Numbered from the stretch's first letter, positions 1-7,185 are shown. The stretch: DNA of 8,936 bases from Zoogloeaceae bacterium (GCA_015657735.1 SSSX01000061.1:1-8936); one strand, 5' to 3'. A program made the numbers and translations. Notes: generated by a model not told the origin, from the letters alone.

Positions 1-185
1 CCCACTTCGATCATCGCGCGGGCTCCCCGGCCAGGGTGCTGCGCGGCTGCGGCTCAAACCTTGTGCTGACGATGATCTTTCCCCTGATGACTGGCGTGCC
101 GACGGCGTGGAACGGACGCTGGGATGATAGCCGCGCCCTTCTTCAGCGACAATGCGGCTTCCGCGTCCGCCGGCCTGTTTTCGCC
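1..185. other. Left-edge region upstream of the YdcF-family gene
   Basis: I see no convincing complete gene, terminator or promoter here. The plus-strand frame of the YdcF-family gene is open back to position 36, but the residues encoded before position 186 are not hydrophobic and do not resemble the family, so I read it as leader. A minus-strand ATG at 14..12, with GGGGAG about 8 nt ahead of it, opens a frame (MIEV) that leaves the window and could be the start of a divergent gene. With only four complete codons this cannot be assigned. If it is real, this stretch would be a divergent promoter region. Confidence 0.3.
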
Positions 186-935
186 ATGTTCATCGTCAAA
201 AAGCTGCTTTCCATCCTGCTGCTGCCGCCCGTGCTGCCCCTCGTGGTGGTCGGCGTGGGCCTGCTGCTGCTCGGACGCCGGCCGCGCACCGGCAAGCTGC
301 TGGCGTGGAGCGGGCTGGCGCTGGCGCTGCTGCTGGCCACCCCGGGGCCGGTCGACTGGCTGCTGCGCGGACTCGAAACCGCCCCGGTGCTGCAGCCCGA
401 GGCGCTCCGCCGGGCGGACGCGATCGTCATCCTCGGCGGCGGCGCGCGCAAGAACGCGCCCGAATTCGGCGGCCAGACGGTGAACCGGATCACTCTCGAG
501 CGGGTGCGCTATGGCGCCCGGCTGGCCCGCCAGTCGGGTCTGCCGGTGCTGGTGTCGGGCGGCGCGCCGGCGAAGAGCGAGCCGGAAGCGGCGCTGATGA
601 AGAAGACGCTGGAAGAAGATTTCGGCGTCGCCGTGCGGTGGGCCGAAGAGCGCTCCCTCGACACCCGCGACAACGCCAGGCTGAGCGCCGCGATCCTGCT
701 GCCGGCCGGCGCCCGGCGCATCGTGCTGGTGACCCACGCGGCCCACATGCGCCGCGCGGCGGACGCCTTCGCGGGGGCCGGCTTCGAGGTGATCCCGGCT
801 CCGACCGCCTTCCAGCAGGGTCCGCCGGGCGGCGACGAGGTGATTCCCAGCGCGCCGAGCATGAACTCGGCCTATGCCGGCGCCTACGCCGCCCACGAAT
901 GGCTGGGCCTGCTGGCCAGCCGGTTCAGCCGTTGA
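186..935 (+). CDS. YdcF/ElyC/SanA-family (DUF218) membrane-anchored protein
   Basis: This 249-residue inner-membrane protein has two N-terminal hydrophobic segments (about residues 7-29 and 38-52) followed by a soluble DUF218 domain. Family landmarks are the strand ADAIVILGGG (77-86), the loop VLVSGGAPAKSEPEA (121-135), SLDTRDNA (157-164) and VLVTHAAHMRRA (180-191). The two-helix start (MFIVKKLL) and the length match E. coli ElyC, an envelope factor linked to peptidoglycan and lipid-carrier homeostasis. The exact biochemical role of the family is unsettled. The start at 186 was chosen because it puts the first membrane helix at the N terminus; an upstream in-frame start at 36 would add 50 unrelated residues. 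There is no clear Shine-Dalgarno sequence. It is the only plus-strand gene and overlaps the converging crotonase gene by 11 bp, so a functional link with fatty-acid degradation is unlikely. Confidence 0.88.
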   Translation: MFIVKKLLSILLLPPVLPLVVVGVGLLLLGRRPRTGKLLAWSGLALALLLATPGPVDWLLRGLETAPVLQPEALRRADAIVILGGGARKNAPEFGGQTVNRITLERVRYGARLARQSGLPVLVSGGAPAKSEPEAALMKKTLEEDFGVAVRWAEERSLDTRDNARLSAAILLPAGARRIVLVTHAAHMRRAADAFAGAGFEVIPAPTAFQQGPPGGDEVIPSAPSMNSAYAGAYAAHEWLGLLASRFSR

Positions 936-1722
936 AACGCGGCGCGCGCTTGGCGAGGAAGGCGCCCACGCCTTCGTCGAAATCGGGCCGCGCGGAGCAG
1001 CGCGCAAAGGCCTCGGCCTCCAGCTGCAGCTGGGTGTCGAGGGACTGGTCGGGAGACTGGTTGAGCAGGCGTTTCATCTCCGCGTAGGCTTCCCGCGGGC
1101 CGCCGACAATGCGCCCGACCAGCATGGCGACGGCGGCGTCCAGTTCGGCCGCCGGCACGACCCGGTTGGCGATGCCCAGCCGCAGCGCCTCGGCGGCGTC
1201 GAAACGCTCGGCCAGCAGGAACAGCTCGAAAGCCTTGTGCCGGCCGACGATGCGCGGCAGGAACCACGACATGCCGCCGTCGCCGGACAGTCCGATGCTG
1301 GCGTAGGCGGTGGTGAAGCTGGCGCTGTCGGCCGCCACCACCAGATCGCAGGCCAGCACCAGCGACAGACCAAAGCCGGCGCAGGCGCCATGCACGCGGG
1401 CGACCACCGGCACGCGCAGCTCGGCCAGCGCTTCGATGCTGCGATTGACGTGCTGCTCGATGGTCGCGCGGAAGCTGGCGATGCGGCTCTCCGGCGAGAG
1501 GTGCAGTTGCGACGCGAAATCGTGGATATCGCCCCCGGCCATGAAGTGCTCGCCGGCACCTCGGATCACGACGACCCGCAGATCGGTTCGCCGGGCCAGT
1601 TGCGCGGTGCTATCGGCCAGCGCCGACAACATTTCGAAGGACAGCGCGTTGAGGGCCGCCGGGCGGTTCAGGGTCAGGGTCGCGACGCCGTCGGCGACGT
1701 CGAGCAGGATCGGGGAGTTCAT
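925..1722 (-). CDS. Enoyl-CoA hydratase/isomerase family protein (crotonase fold)
   Basis: This is a 265-residue cytoplasmic crotonase-family protein, the usual length. The N-terminal beta strands (ILLDVADGVATLTLNRP, 5-21) lead to the CoA-binding/oxyanion segment HFMAGGDI (59-66) and the second oxyanion-hole segment HGACAGFGLSL (111-121). In my alignment with rat crotonase, the two catalytic glutamates (E144, E164) are replaced by Ser120 and Tyr140. An aspartate (Asp148, in GLSGDGGMSWFLPR) sits where PaaG-type isomerases keep their catalytic Asp. It may therefore be an enoyl-CoA isomerase or a related acyl-CoA enzyme rather than a plain hydratase; the substrate is unknown. It lies 84 nt downstream of the acyl-CoA ligase gene on the same strand and may be cotranscribed. 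The start is uncertain: in-frame ATGs at 1722 and 1740 lie in a duplicated sequence, a GTG lies at 1791, and none has a good Shine-Dalgarno sequence. I chose 1722 because the family usually begins just before the first strand. Confidence 0.88.
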   Translation of the reverse strand: MNSPILLDVADGVATLTLNRPAALNALSFEMLSALADSTAQLARRTDLRVVVIRGAGEHFMAGGDIHDFASQLHLSPESRIASFRATIEQHVNRSIEALAELRVPVVARVHGACAGFGLSLVLACDLVVAADSASFTTAYASIGLSGDGGMSWFLPRIVGRHKAFELFLLAERFDAAEALRLGIANRVVPAAELDAAVAMLVGRIVGGPREAYAEMKRLLNQSPDQSLDTQLQLEAEAFARCSARPDFDEGVGAFLAKRAPRFNG

Positions 1723-1748
1723 GGTTGTCGGAGGAGTCATGGTTGTCG
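1714..1748. repeat. Short tandem repeat duplicating the crotonase start-codon region
   Basis: On the plus strand GGAGTTCATGGTTGTCG (1714-1730) is followed, after 2 nt, by GGAGTCATGGTTGTCG (1733-1748), identical except for one extra T. Read on the minus strand, each copy carries CGACAACCATGA, so the crotonase gene has two in-frame ATGs six codons apart with nearly the same context. This is seen directly. Whether both are used is unknown. Confidence 0.75.
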
Positions 1749-1760
1749 TGTGAGTCGGGG

Positions 1761-1778
1761 GCGCCGGAACGCCGGCGC
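1761..1778 (-). other. GC-rich hairpin in the ligase-crotonase spacer
   Basis: GCGCCGG (1761-1767) and CCGGCGC (1772-1778) form a perfect 7-bp stem with a 4-nt loop in the 84-nt spacer between the acyl-CoA ligase stop and the crotonase start. It is not followed by a T run on either strand, so it is not a standard intrinsic terminator. It could tune mRNA decay or downstream expression, or simply reflect high GC. Confidence 0.4.
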
Positions 1779-1806
1779 GGTTCGGTTGCACTATTCGGGG
1801 CGCGCC

Positions 1807-3447
1807 TCAACCGCCGGCATAGCGTTCGCGCATCTGCCGCTTGTTGATCTTGCCGACGCTGGTCTTGTCGATGCTGTCGACAAAGCGGATCTGCTCGGGC
1901 ACCGCGAAGCGCGAGATCCGCCCGGACTCGGCCTGCGTGCGCAGGTAGGCGATGATGTCCTCGGCGCTCACCGCCCCGGCGTCGGCCTTCAGCACCACCA
2001 CCGGCAGCGGGCGCTCGCCCCAGCGGGCGTCGGGCACGCCGAGCACCGCCACTTCGGCCACCGCCGGATGCCGGGAAATCAGGGTTTCGATCTCGAGCGA
2101 CGAAATCCACTCGCCGCCCGACTTGATCACGTCCTTGATGCGGTCGGTGATCTGCAACGAGCCGCCGGACGCGATGCGGCCGATGTCCTGGGTGTGCAGC
2201 CAGCCGCCTTCCCACAGCTGGGCGCTGGCTTCCGGGTTGTTGAAGTAGCCCTGGGTCAGCCACGGCGCGCGCACGACGACCTCGCCCTGGGCATGGTCGT
2301 CGTGGGCCACGTCGTCCATATTGCCGTCGACGATGCGCAGGTCCACCAGCGGCAGCGGCAAGCCGGTGCGGCAGCGGGCCGGCACGGTCTGCTCGGGCGG
2401 CAGTTCGAGTTCGGCCGGCTGCAGCTGGGCCAGGGTCAGCACCGGGCAGGTTTCCGACATGCCGTAGCCGCTGAACACGTCCATCCCGCGGGCCACCGCC
2501 TGGGCGGCCAGACCGGCGGTGAAGGCCGAGCCGCCGATCACCATCTTCCAGCCCGCAAGATCGGTCTGCGCCGACGCCGGCGCCTGCAGCAGCATCTGCA
2601 GGATGGTCGGCACGCAATGGGAAAAGCTCACCCCTTCGCTGCGGCGCAGCGCGAGCAGCGCGTCGGGCACGTAACGACCCGGATACACCTGCTTGACGCC
2701 GAGCAGCGTCGCCACGTAGGGCAGCCCCCAGGCGTGGACGTGGAACATCGGGGTGATCGGCATGTACACGTCGCCGCGGTGGAAGTTCTGGCCGGATGGC
2801 GCGGCAGCCAGCCCGCCGAGCGCGCCGAGGGTGTGCAGCACGAGCTGGCGATGACTGAAGAAGACGCCCTTCGGCAGACCGGTGGTGCCGGTGGTGTAGA
2901 ACGTGGTGGCGCGGGTGTTCTCGTCGAAATCCGGAAAGACGTGCCGCGGGTCGGCGGCCGCCAGCAGCGCTTCGTACTCGCCGACGGCGCCCGCAGCGGC
3001 CGGATCACAGGGCTCGTCGGCGAGCAGCACGATGCGCTTGAGCTTCGGCAGGCGCGCCCGGATGGCATCGAGGATGGGCAGGAATTCGGTGTTGATCAGC
3101 AGCGTGCCGGCTTCGCTGTGATCGATGGTGTAGGCGATCTGCTCGGGCGACAGGCGCACGTTGACGGTCATCAGCACGGCGCCGAGCATCGGGATCGCGA
3201 AGTAGCTTTCGAGGTAGCGGTGAGTGTCCCAGTCGGCCACCGCCACGGTGTCGCCGTGACCCACGCCTAGGCGGCTCAGCGCACTGCCCAGGCGGCCGAT
3301 GCGGGCCACCATGTCCCGGTAGGTGTGGCGGCAGCGGTCGCGATAGACGATCTCCTGGTCAGCCGCGTGGGCCAGCGGCGTGACGAGGATCTGCTTAATC
3401 AGCAGCGGATAGGCGTAGGGGCCGTCCGCGGGGTGGGCGCCTGGCAT
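1807..3447 (-). CDS. AMP-binding acyl-CoA synthetase (medium/long-chain fatty acid-CoA ligase, AlkK-like)
   Basis: This 546-residue adenylate-forming enzyme should activate fatty acids (fatty acid + ATP + CoA giving acyl-CoA + AMP + PPi) for beta-oxidation. All core motifs are present: the P-loop TTGTTGLPKG (185-194), GYGMSET (327-333), the ribose-binding Asp421 in HTQD, the hinge region DRIKDVIKSGGEW (435-447) and the C-terminal catalytic Lys533 in TSVGKINKR. Length and several blocks (PDFDEN, PMFHVHAWG, IKSGGEWIS) recall AlkK, the medium-chain acyl-CoA synthetase of the Pseudomonas alkane pathway, so medium to long chains are likely, but chain length cannot be read from sequence. No signal peptide is seen. 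The ATG at 3447 was chosen because GGAGG lies 7 nt before it; an upstream in-frame start at 3501 falls just before the upstream terminator hairpin and lacks support. It follows a terminator and may form its own transcription unit with the crotonase gene. Confidence 0.95.
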   Translation of the reverse strand: MPGAHPADGPYAYPLLIKQILVTPLAHAADQEIVYRDRCRHTYRDMVARIGRLGSALSRLGVGHGDTVAVADWDTHRYLESYFAIPMLGAVLMTVNVRLSPEQIAYTIDHSEAGTLLINTEFLPILDAIRARLPKLKRIVLLADEPCDPAAAGAVGEYEALLAAADPRHVFPDFDENTRATTFYTTGTTGLPKGVFFSHRQLVLHTLGALGGLAAAPSGQNFHRGDVYMPITPMFHVHAWGLPYVATLLGVKQVYPGRYVPDALLALRRSEGVSFSHCVPTILQMLLQAPASAQTDLAGWKMVIGGSAFTAGLAAQAVARGMDVFSGYGMSETCPVLTLAQLQPAELELPPEQTVPARCRTGLPLPLVDLRIVDGNMDDVAHDDHAQGEVVVRAPWLTQGYFNNPEASAQLWEGGWLHTQDIGRIASGGSLQITDRIKDVIKSGGEWISSLEIETLISRHPAVAEVAVLGVPDARWGERPLPVVVLKADAGAVSAEDIIAYLRTQAESGRISRFAVPEQIRFVDSIDKTSVGKINKRQMRERYAGG

Positions 3448-3454
3448 GATGTGT

Positions 3455-3459
3455 CCTCC
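3455..3459 (-). promoter_or_regulatory. Shine-Dalgarno sequence of the acyl-CoA ligase
   Basis: The minus strand reads GGAGG followed by 7 nt (ACACATC) and ATG at 3447. This fixes the start and excludes the longer open frame. It is one of the two strongest ribosome-binding sites in the window. Confidence 0.85.
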
Positions 3460-3502
3460 GGTTTGTCGGTATCCGAATTTCCAGCGTAGCTGCCCGCGCA
3501 AG

Positions 3503-3539
3503 CAAAATCAGCCCCGCCCGCACTGCGGACGGGGCTGAT
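3503..3539 (-). terminator. Intrinsic terminator between thiolase and acyl-CoA ligase
   Basis: ATCAGCCCCG (3507-3516) pairs perfectly with CGGGGCTGAT (3530-3539). Inside, CCGC and GCGG extend the stem after one C/A mismatch, closing on a 3-nt loop. On the minus strand the stem runs into TTTTGCTT, the U-tract of a rho-independent terminator. It lies 34 nt after the thiolase stop and about 60 nt before the ligase start, so it should end the dehydrogenase-thiolase transcript. The plus strand has no T run after the hairpin. Confidence 0.85.
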
Positions 3540-3553
3540 CGCACTTGCACCCT

Positions 3554-3569
3554 GCCGGCCGCGGCCGGC
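3554..3569. repeat. 16-bp perfect GC-only palindrome behind the thiolase stop
   Basis: GCCGGCCGCGGCCGGC reads the same on both strands and starts 4 nt after the thiolase stop codon. It has no loop, so it would make only a poor hairpin. In such GC-rich DNA it may be chance. A role next to the terminator 15 nt further downstream is conceivable but not shown. Confidence 0.5.
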
Positions 3570-3573
3570 CGCG

Positions 3574-4770
3574 TCAGAGCTTCTCGAAGACGCCCGCCGC
3601 GCCCATGCCGGTGCCGATGCACATCGAGATCATGCCGTAGCGGGCCTTGCCACGTCGCATCGCGCTCATCAGCGTCGCCGCGCGGATCGCCCCGGTCGCG
3701 CCGAGCGGGTGGCCGAGGGCGATGGCGCCGCCCTGCGGGTTGATCTTCGTCGGATCGAGATCGAGCTGCTGCGCCACCGCCAGCGCCTGCGCGGCGAAGG
3801 CTTCATTGAGTTCGATCCAGTCGAGCTGGCTCTGCGCGATGCCCGCCGCCTTGAGGGCGCGGGGAATCGCCTCGACCGGGCCGATGCCCATGATTTCCGG
3901 CGGCACGCCGGCCACCGAGTAGCTGCAGAAGCGGGCGATGGGGGTGACGCCATAGCGCTTCACGGCGGCTTCCGACATCAGCAGCACCGCGCCGGCACCG
4001 TCCGACATCTGCGAGCTGTTGCCGGCCGTCACCGACCCGCGGGCGGCGAACACCGGCTTGAGCTTGCCGAGGCTTTCCAGCGACGCGTCGGCGCGGGGGC
4101 CTTCGTCGGTGTCGCAGACGCGCTCGACGACGCGCACCGTGCCACCCTCACCCGGCAGATGGGTACGCACCGTGTAGGGCGTGATCTCGTCGCGGAAGTC
4201 GCCGGCGGCGATGGCGGCGGCGGCGCGCTGGTTGGACTGCACCGCGAAGGCGTCCTGCGCCGCGCGGTCGATCTGCCACTTCTGGGCGACCTTCTCGGCG
4301 GTGAGGCCCATGCCGAAGGCAATGGCGAGGTTTTCGTCCTTCGCGAAGATCGCCGGGTTGAGGGAGATCTTGTTGCCCATGATCTGCGGCATCGCCGTCA
4401 TGCTTTCGGTGCCGGCGGCGATCATCACGTCCGCCTCGCCCAGCCGGATGCGCGCCGCGGCGTCGGCCACGGCCTGCAGGCCGGACGAACAGAAACGGTT
4501 GATGGTGATGCCCGGCACGCTGTTGGGCAGGCCGGCCAGCAGCACGCCGATGCGCGCCACGTTCATGCCCTGCTCGGCTTCGGGCATCGCACAGCCGACG
4601 ATCACGTCGGCGATCTCGCTGGCGTCCAGCCCCGGCACCTGGCCGACGACCGACCGCAGCACATGGGCCAGCATGTCGTCGGGGCGCACGTTGCGGAACA
4701 TGCCGTTGCGCTTGGCCACCGGAGTGCGGGTGGCGGCGACGATGTAGGCTTCCTGAATCTGCTTGCTCAT
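3574..4770 (-). CDS. fadA: Acetyl-CoA C-acyltransferase (3-ketoacyl-CoA thiolase)
   Basis: This 398-residue thiolase, full length for the family, catalyses the last beta-oxidation step: 3-ketoacyl-CoA + CoA giving acyl-CoA shortened by two carbons + acetyl-CoA. The nucleophile Cys94 lies in NRFCSSGLQA, the catalytic His354 in GGAIALGHPLGATG and the second catalytic Cys384 in SMCIGTGMGAAG. The motifs WIELNEAFAAQAL (318-330) and NSSQMSDGAGA (251-261) are also typical. A biosynthetic acetyl-CoA acetyltransferase has the same fold and motifs; the degradative assignment rests on context. The gene begins 18 nt after the stop of the dehydrogenase/hydratase gene, with GAGGG 10 nt before the ATG, so the two are almost certainly cotranscribed and probably work together, as fadN-fadA or fadB-fadA pairs do elsewhere. 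An intrinsic terminator follows. Confidence 0.95.
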   Translation of the reverse strand: MSKQIQEAYIVAATRTPVAKRNGMFRNVRPDDMLAHVLRSVVGQVPGLDASEIADVIVGCAMPEAEQGMNVARIGVLLAGLPNSVPGITINRFCSSGLQAVADAAARIRLGEADVMIAAGTESMTAMPQIMGNKISLNPAIFAKDENLAIAFGMGLTAEKVAQKWQIDRAAQDAFAVQSNQRAAAAIAAGDFRDEITPYTVRTHLPGEGGTVRVVERVCDTDEGPRADASLESLGKLKPVFAARGSVTAGNSSQMSDGAGAVLLMSEAAVKRYGVTPIARFCSYSVAGVPPEIMGIGPVEAIPRALKAAGIAQSQLDWIELNEAFAAQALAVAQQLDLDPTKINPQGGAIALGHPLGATGAIRAATLMSAMRRGKARYGMISMCIGTGMGAAGVFEKL

Positions 4771-4788
4771 TGTCTCGGTTCCCTCGGA

Positions 4789-7173
4789 TTAGTTACGCAG
4801 CGGCTTGCCGGTTTCCAGCATGTGCAGGATGCGCTGCTGGGTCTTCTCGGTCTTCAGCAGGTCGACGAACTGGGCCCGCTCCACGTCGAGAAGCCATTGC
4901 TCCGACACGCGGGCGTTGGTTTCCACCTCGCCGCCGCACAGCGCGGTGGCGGCCGCGCGGGCGACGCGGTAGTCCCACCCGGAAATGAAGCCGCCTTCCT
5001 TCATGTTGATCAGCATCATTTCGCAGGTGGCGATGCCGTTGCGGCCGGCGACCGGCACCGCACGCTGTACCAGCGGCGGCTGCCAGCCGGATTCGGCCAG
5101 CGCGCGGGCGCGGTGCAGGGCCACGTGGAGCAGCTCATGGGCGTTGAAGACGATGTCGTCGGCTTCCTTCGCGAAGCCCAGCTCGACAGCCTGCAGCGCG
5201 CTCTTCGAGACGTTCGCCATGGCGATGGTCTGGAAGCTGTTCTGGATGAACGGGAAGACGTCGCCGCCGGCGGTCCGGGTGGCCATCGCCGCGGCGCGCA
5301 GCGCGAACTCCTTCGAGCCGCCGCCGGCCGGAATCAGGCCGACGCCCACTTCGACGAGGCCGACGTAGCTCTCCAGCGCCAGCACCCGGTGGCTGGCGTG
5401 CATCGCGAACTCGCAGCCGCCGCCCAGGGCCATGCCCTGCACGGCCGCGACGGTGGGAACCATCGCGTGCTTGAGCGCCATCGAGGCCTGCTGGAACTTG
5501 GCGACGGTCTTTTCGAGCAGGTCGAACTTGCCGGCCTTGAACGCTTCGGCGACCTGCTGCAGGTTGGCGCCGACGGCGAACGGCGCTTCGTGCCAGATCA
5601 CCAGGCCGTCGAGATCGCGCTCGGCGCGGGCCACGGCTTCGAGCACGCCGTCCAGCACCTCTTCGCCGATCGCGTGCATCTTCGACTTGAAGGACAGGAT
5701 GCCGATGCGGGCGTCTTTCGCCGGCAGGTTCCACAGGCGTACGCCGTCGTTTTCCCACAGCGTCACGCCCATATCGGGCGCGGCTTCGCCGAGCACCTGC
5801 TCGGGGTAGATCTGGCGGCCATACACCGGCAGCGCCGGGCGGGGCTTGAAGGCCGCGTCGGCGGCGCTCCACGAACCTTCCGGCGTGTGCACGCCCTGGC
5901 GGCCGTCGAACACCCACGCCGGCAGCGGCGCGGCGCTCATCGCCAGACCGGCGTCGATGTCCGCCTTGACCGCCTCGGCGATGCTCTGCCAGCCGGCGGC
6001 CTGCCAGGTTTCAAACGGCCCCTGCGACCAGCCGAAGCCCCAGCGCATGCCGAAGTCGACGTCGCGGGCGTTGTCGGCGATGTCGGCCAGCTGGTAGGCA
6101 CAGTAGTGGAAGACGTCGCGGAAGATCGACCACAGGAACTGCGCCTGCGGGTGCTGGCTGGCGCGCAGCTGGGCGAACTTCTCGGCCGGGTTGCGGTTCT
6201 TGAGGATGGCCAGCACTTCGGGCGCGACCTCGCCGGCGCTCGGGCGGTACGCCTGCGTCGCCGGATCGAAGACGACGATGGTCTTGCCTTCCTTGCGGTA
6301 GATGCCGCCCTTGGTCTTCTGCCCCAGCGCACCCTTGGCGATCAGCGCGGTGAGCCACTCGGGGTTGTTGAAATAGGCGTGCCACGGGTCGCCGGACAAG
6401 GTCGCCTGCATGTTGCCGACGACATGCGCCAGCGTGTCGAGGCCGACCACGTCGCCGGTGCGGAAGGTGGCGCTCTTCGGGCGGCCGATCAGCGGACCGG
6501 TCAGCGCGTCGACTTCGTCGAAACCGAGGCCCAGGCGCGTGGTGTGGTGCATCACGGCCATGATCGACATCACGCCGACGCGGTTGGCGACGAAGTTGGG
6601 GGTGTCCTTGGCGCGGACGATGCTCTTGCCCAGGCGGGTCGTCAGCCAGGCTTCCAGATCGTCGAGCATGGCCGGCTCGGTGCGGCCGGTGGCGATCAGC
6701 TCGACCAGCGCCATGTAGCGCGGCGGGTTGAAGAAGTGGATGCCGCAGAAGCGGTCGCGCATCGATTCGGGCAGACCTTCGTCGAGGGCGCCGATCGACA
6801 GGCCCGAGGTGTTCGACGCGAAGATCGCGTCCGGGCGGACGAAGGGCGCGACCTTGGCGTAAAGGTCGAGCTTCCATTCCATCTTCTCGGCGATGGCCTC
6901 GATGATGAGATCGGCCTCGCGCAGCTTTTCCAGGTCGGCGCCGTAGTTGGCGACGTCGATGAACTGCGCGCGGTCGCGGCTCGCCAGCGGGGCCGGGTCG
7001 AGCTTCTTCAGCCCCTCGACGGCCTTGCGGGCGATGGTGTTGGGATCGCCTTCCTTGGCGGGAAGATCGAAAAGGATCACCGGCACGCCGGCGTTGGCGC
7101 AGTGGGCGGCAATCTGCGCCCCCATCACGCCGGCGCCCAGCACGGCCACCTTGCGAATGATCAGTCTGCTCAC
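4789..7173 (-). CDS. Bifunctional 3-hydroxyacyl-CoA dehydrogenase/enoyl-CoA hydratase (FadN-type domain order)
   Basis: This 794-residue cytoplasmic enzyme should carry out both middle steps of beta-oxidation: hydration of trans-2-enoyl-CoA and NAD-dependent oxidation of 3-hydroxyacyl-CoA. The dehydrogenase comes first: Rossmann motif VLGAGVMGAQIA (11-22), then Ser123 in NTSGLS, the His146/Glu158 pair in GIHFFNPPRYMALVEL, and Asn197 in NFVANR. Two all-helical C-terminal dehydrogenase domains follow (about 188-290 and 340-410). The crotonase domain starts near 470, with oxyanion segment PFAVGANLQ (531-539), Glu588 in LGGGCEFAMH and Glu608 in LVEVGVGLIPAGGG, matching both catalytic glutamates of rat crotonase. 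The order dehydrogenase-then-hydratase, and the length, match Bacillus FadN, not E. coli FadB, where the hydratase is N-terminal. It starts with GTG at 7173, 5 nt after AAGGAGG; an out-of-frame ATG at 7175 is followed at once by TGA. It is first in an operon with the thiolase, downstream of a palindrome-bearing promoter region. Confidence 0.95.
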   Translation of the reverse strand: MSRLIIRKVAVLGAGVMGAQIAAHCANAGVPVILFDLPAKEGDPNTIARKAVEGLKKLDPAPLASRDRAQFIDVANYGADLEKLREADLIIEAIAEKMEWKLDLYAKVAPFVRPDAIFASNTSGLSIGALDEGLPESMRDRFCGIHFFNPPRYMALVELIATGRTEPAMLDDLEAWLTTRLGKSIVRAKDTPNFVANRVGVMSIMAVMHHTTRLGLGFDEVDALTGPLIGRPKSATFRTGDVVGLDTLAHVVGNMQATLSGDPWHAYFNNPEWLTALIAKGALGQKTKGGIYRKEGKTIVVFDPATQAYRPSAGEVAPEVLAILKNRNPAEKFAQLRASQHPQAQFLWSIFRDVFHYCAYQLADIADNARDVDFGMRWGFGWSQGPFETWQAAGWQSIAEAVKADIDAGLAMSAAPLPAWVFDGRQGVHTPEGSWSAADAAFKPRPALPVYGRQIYPEQVLGEAAPDMGVTLWENDGVRLWNLPAKDARIGILSFKSKMHAIGEEVLDGVLEAVARAERDLDGLVIWHEAPFAVGANLQQVAEAFKAGKFDLLEKTVAKFQQASMALKHAMVPTVAAVQGMALGGGCEFAMHASHRVLALESYVGLVEVGVGLIPAGGGSKEFALRAAAMATRTAGGDVFPFIQNSFQTIAMANVSKSALQAVELGFAKEADDIVFNAHELLHVALHRARALAESGWQPPLVQRAVPVAGRNGIATCEMMLINMKEGGFISGWDYRVARAAATALCGGEVETNARVSEQWLLDVERAQFVDLLKTEKTQQRILHMLETGKPLRN

Positions 7174-7178
7174 ATGCT

Positions 7179-7185
7179 CCTCCTT
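7179..7185 (-). promoter_or_regulatory. Shine-Dalgarno sequence deciding the GTG start of the bifunctional enzyme
   Basis: The minus strand reads AAGGAGG, then AGCAT, then GTG (5-nt spacing). The ATG that overlaps the spacer is only 3 nt away and reads ATG TGA, so it cannot start the protein. The family's expected N terminus (RKVAVLGAGVMG) follows the GTG directly, which supports this start. Confidence 0.85.

Noticed and set aside
54..1007. A 317-codon minus-strand frame opposite the YdcF-family gene
   Set aside because: The translation is Arg/Ala/Gln-rich without motifs, while the plus strand carries membrane helices and clear DUF218 landmarks.
1731..1750. GGAGGAGTC followed by ATG on the plus strand, resembling a strong ribosome-binding site and start
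   Set aside because: It lies in the repeat at the crotonase start and opens only a short frame antisense to the ligase gene.
874..3270. A 798-codon plus-strand open frame opposite the crotonase and ligase genes
   Set aside because: Same low-complexity GC-driven composition, no family features, and it overlaps two well-supported genes on the other strand.
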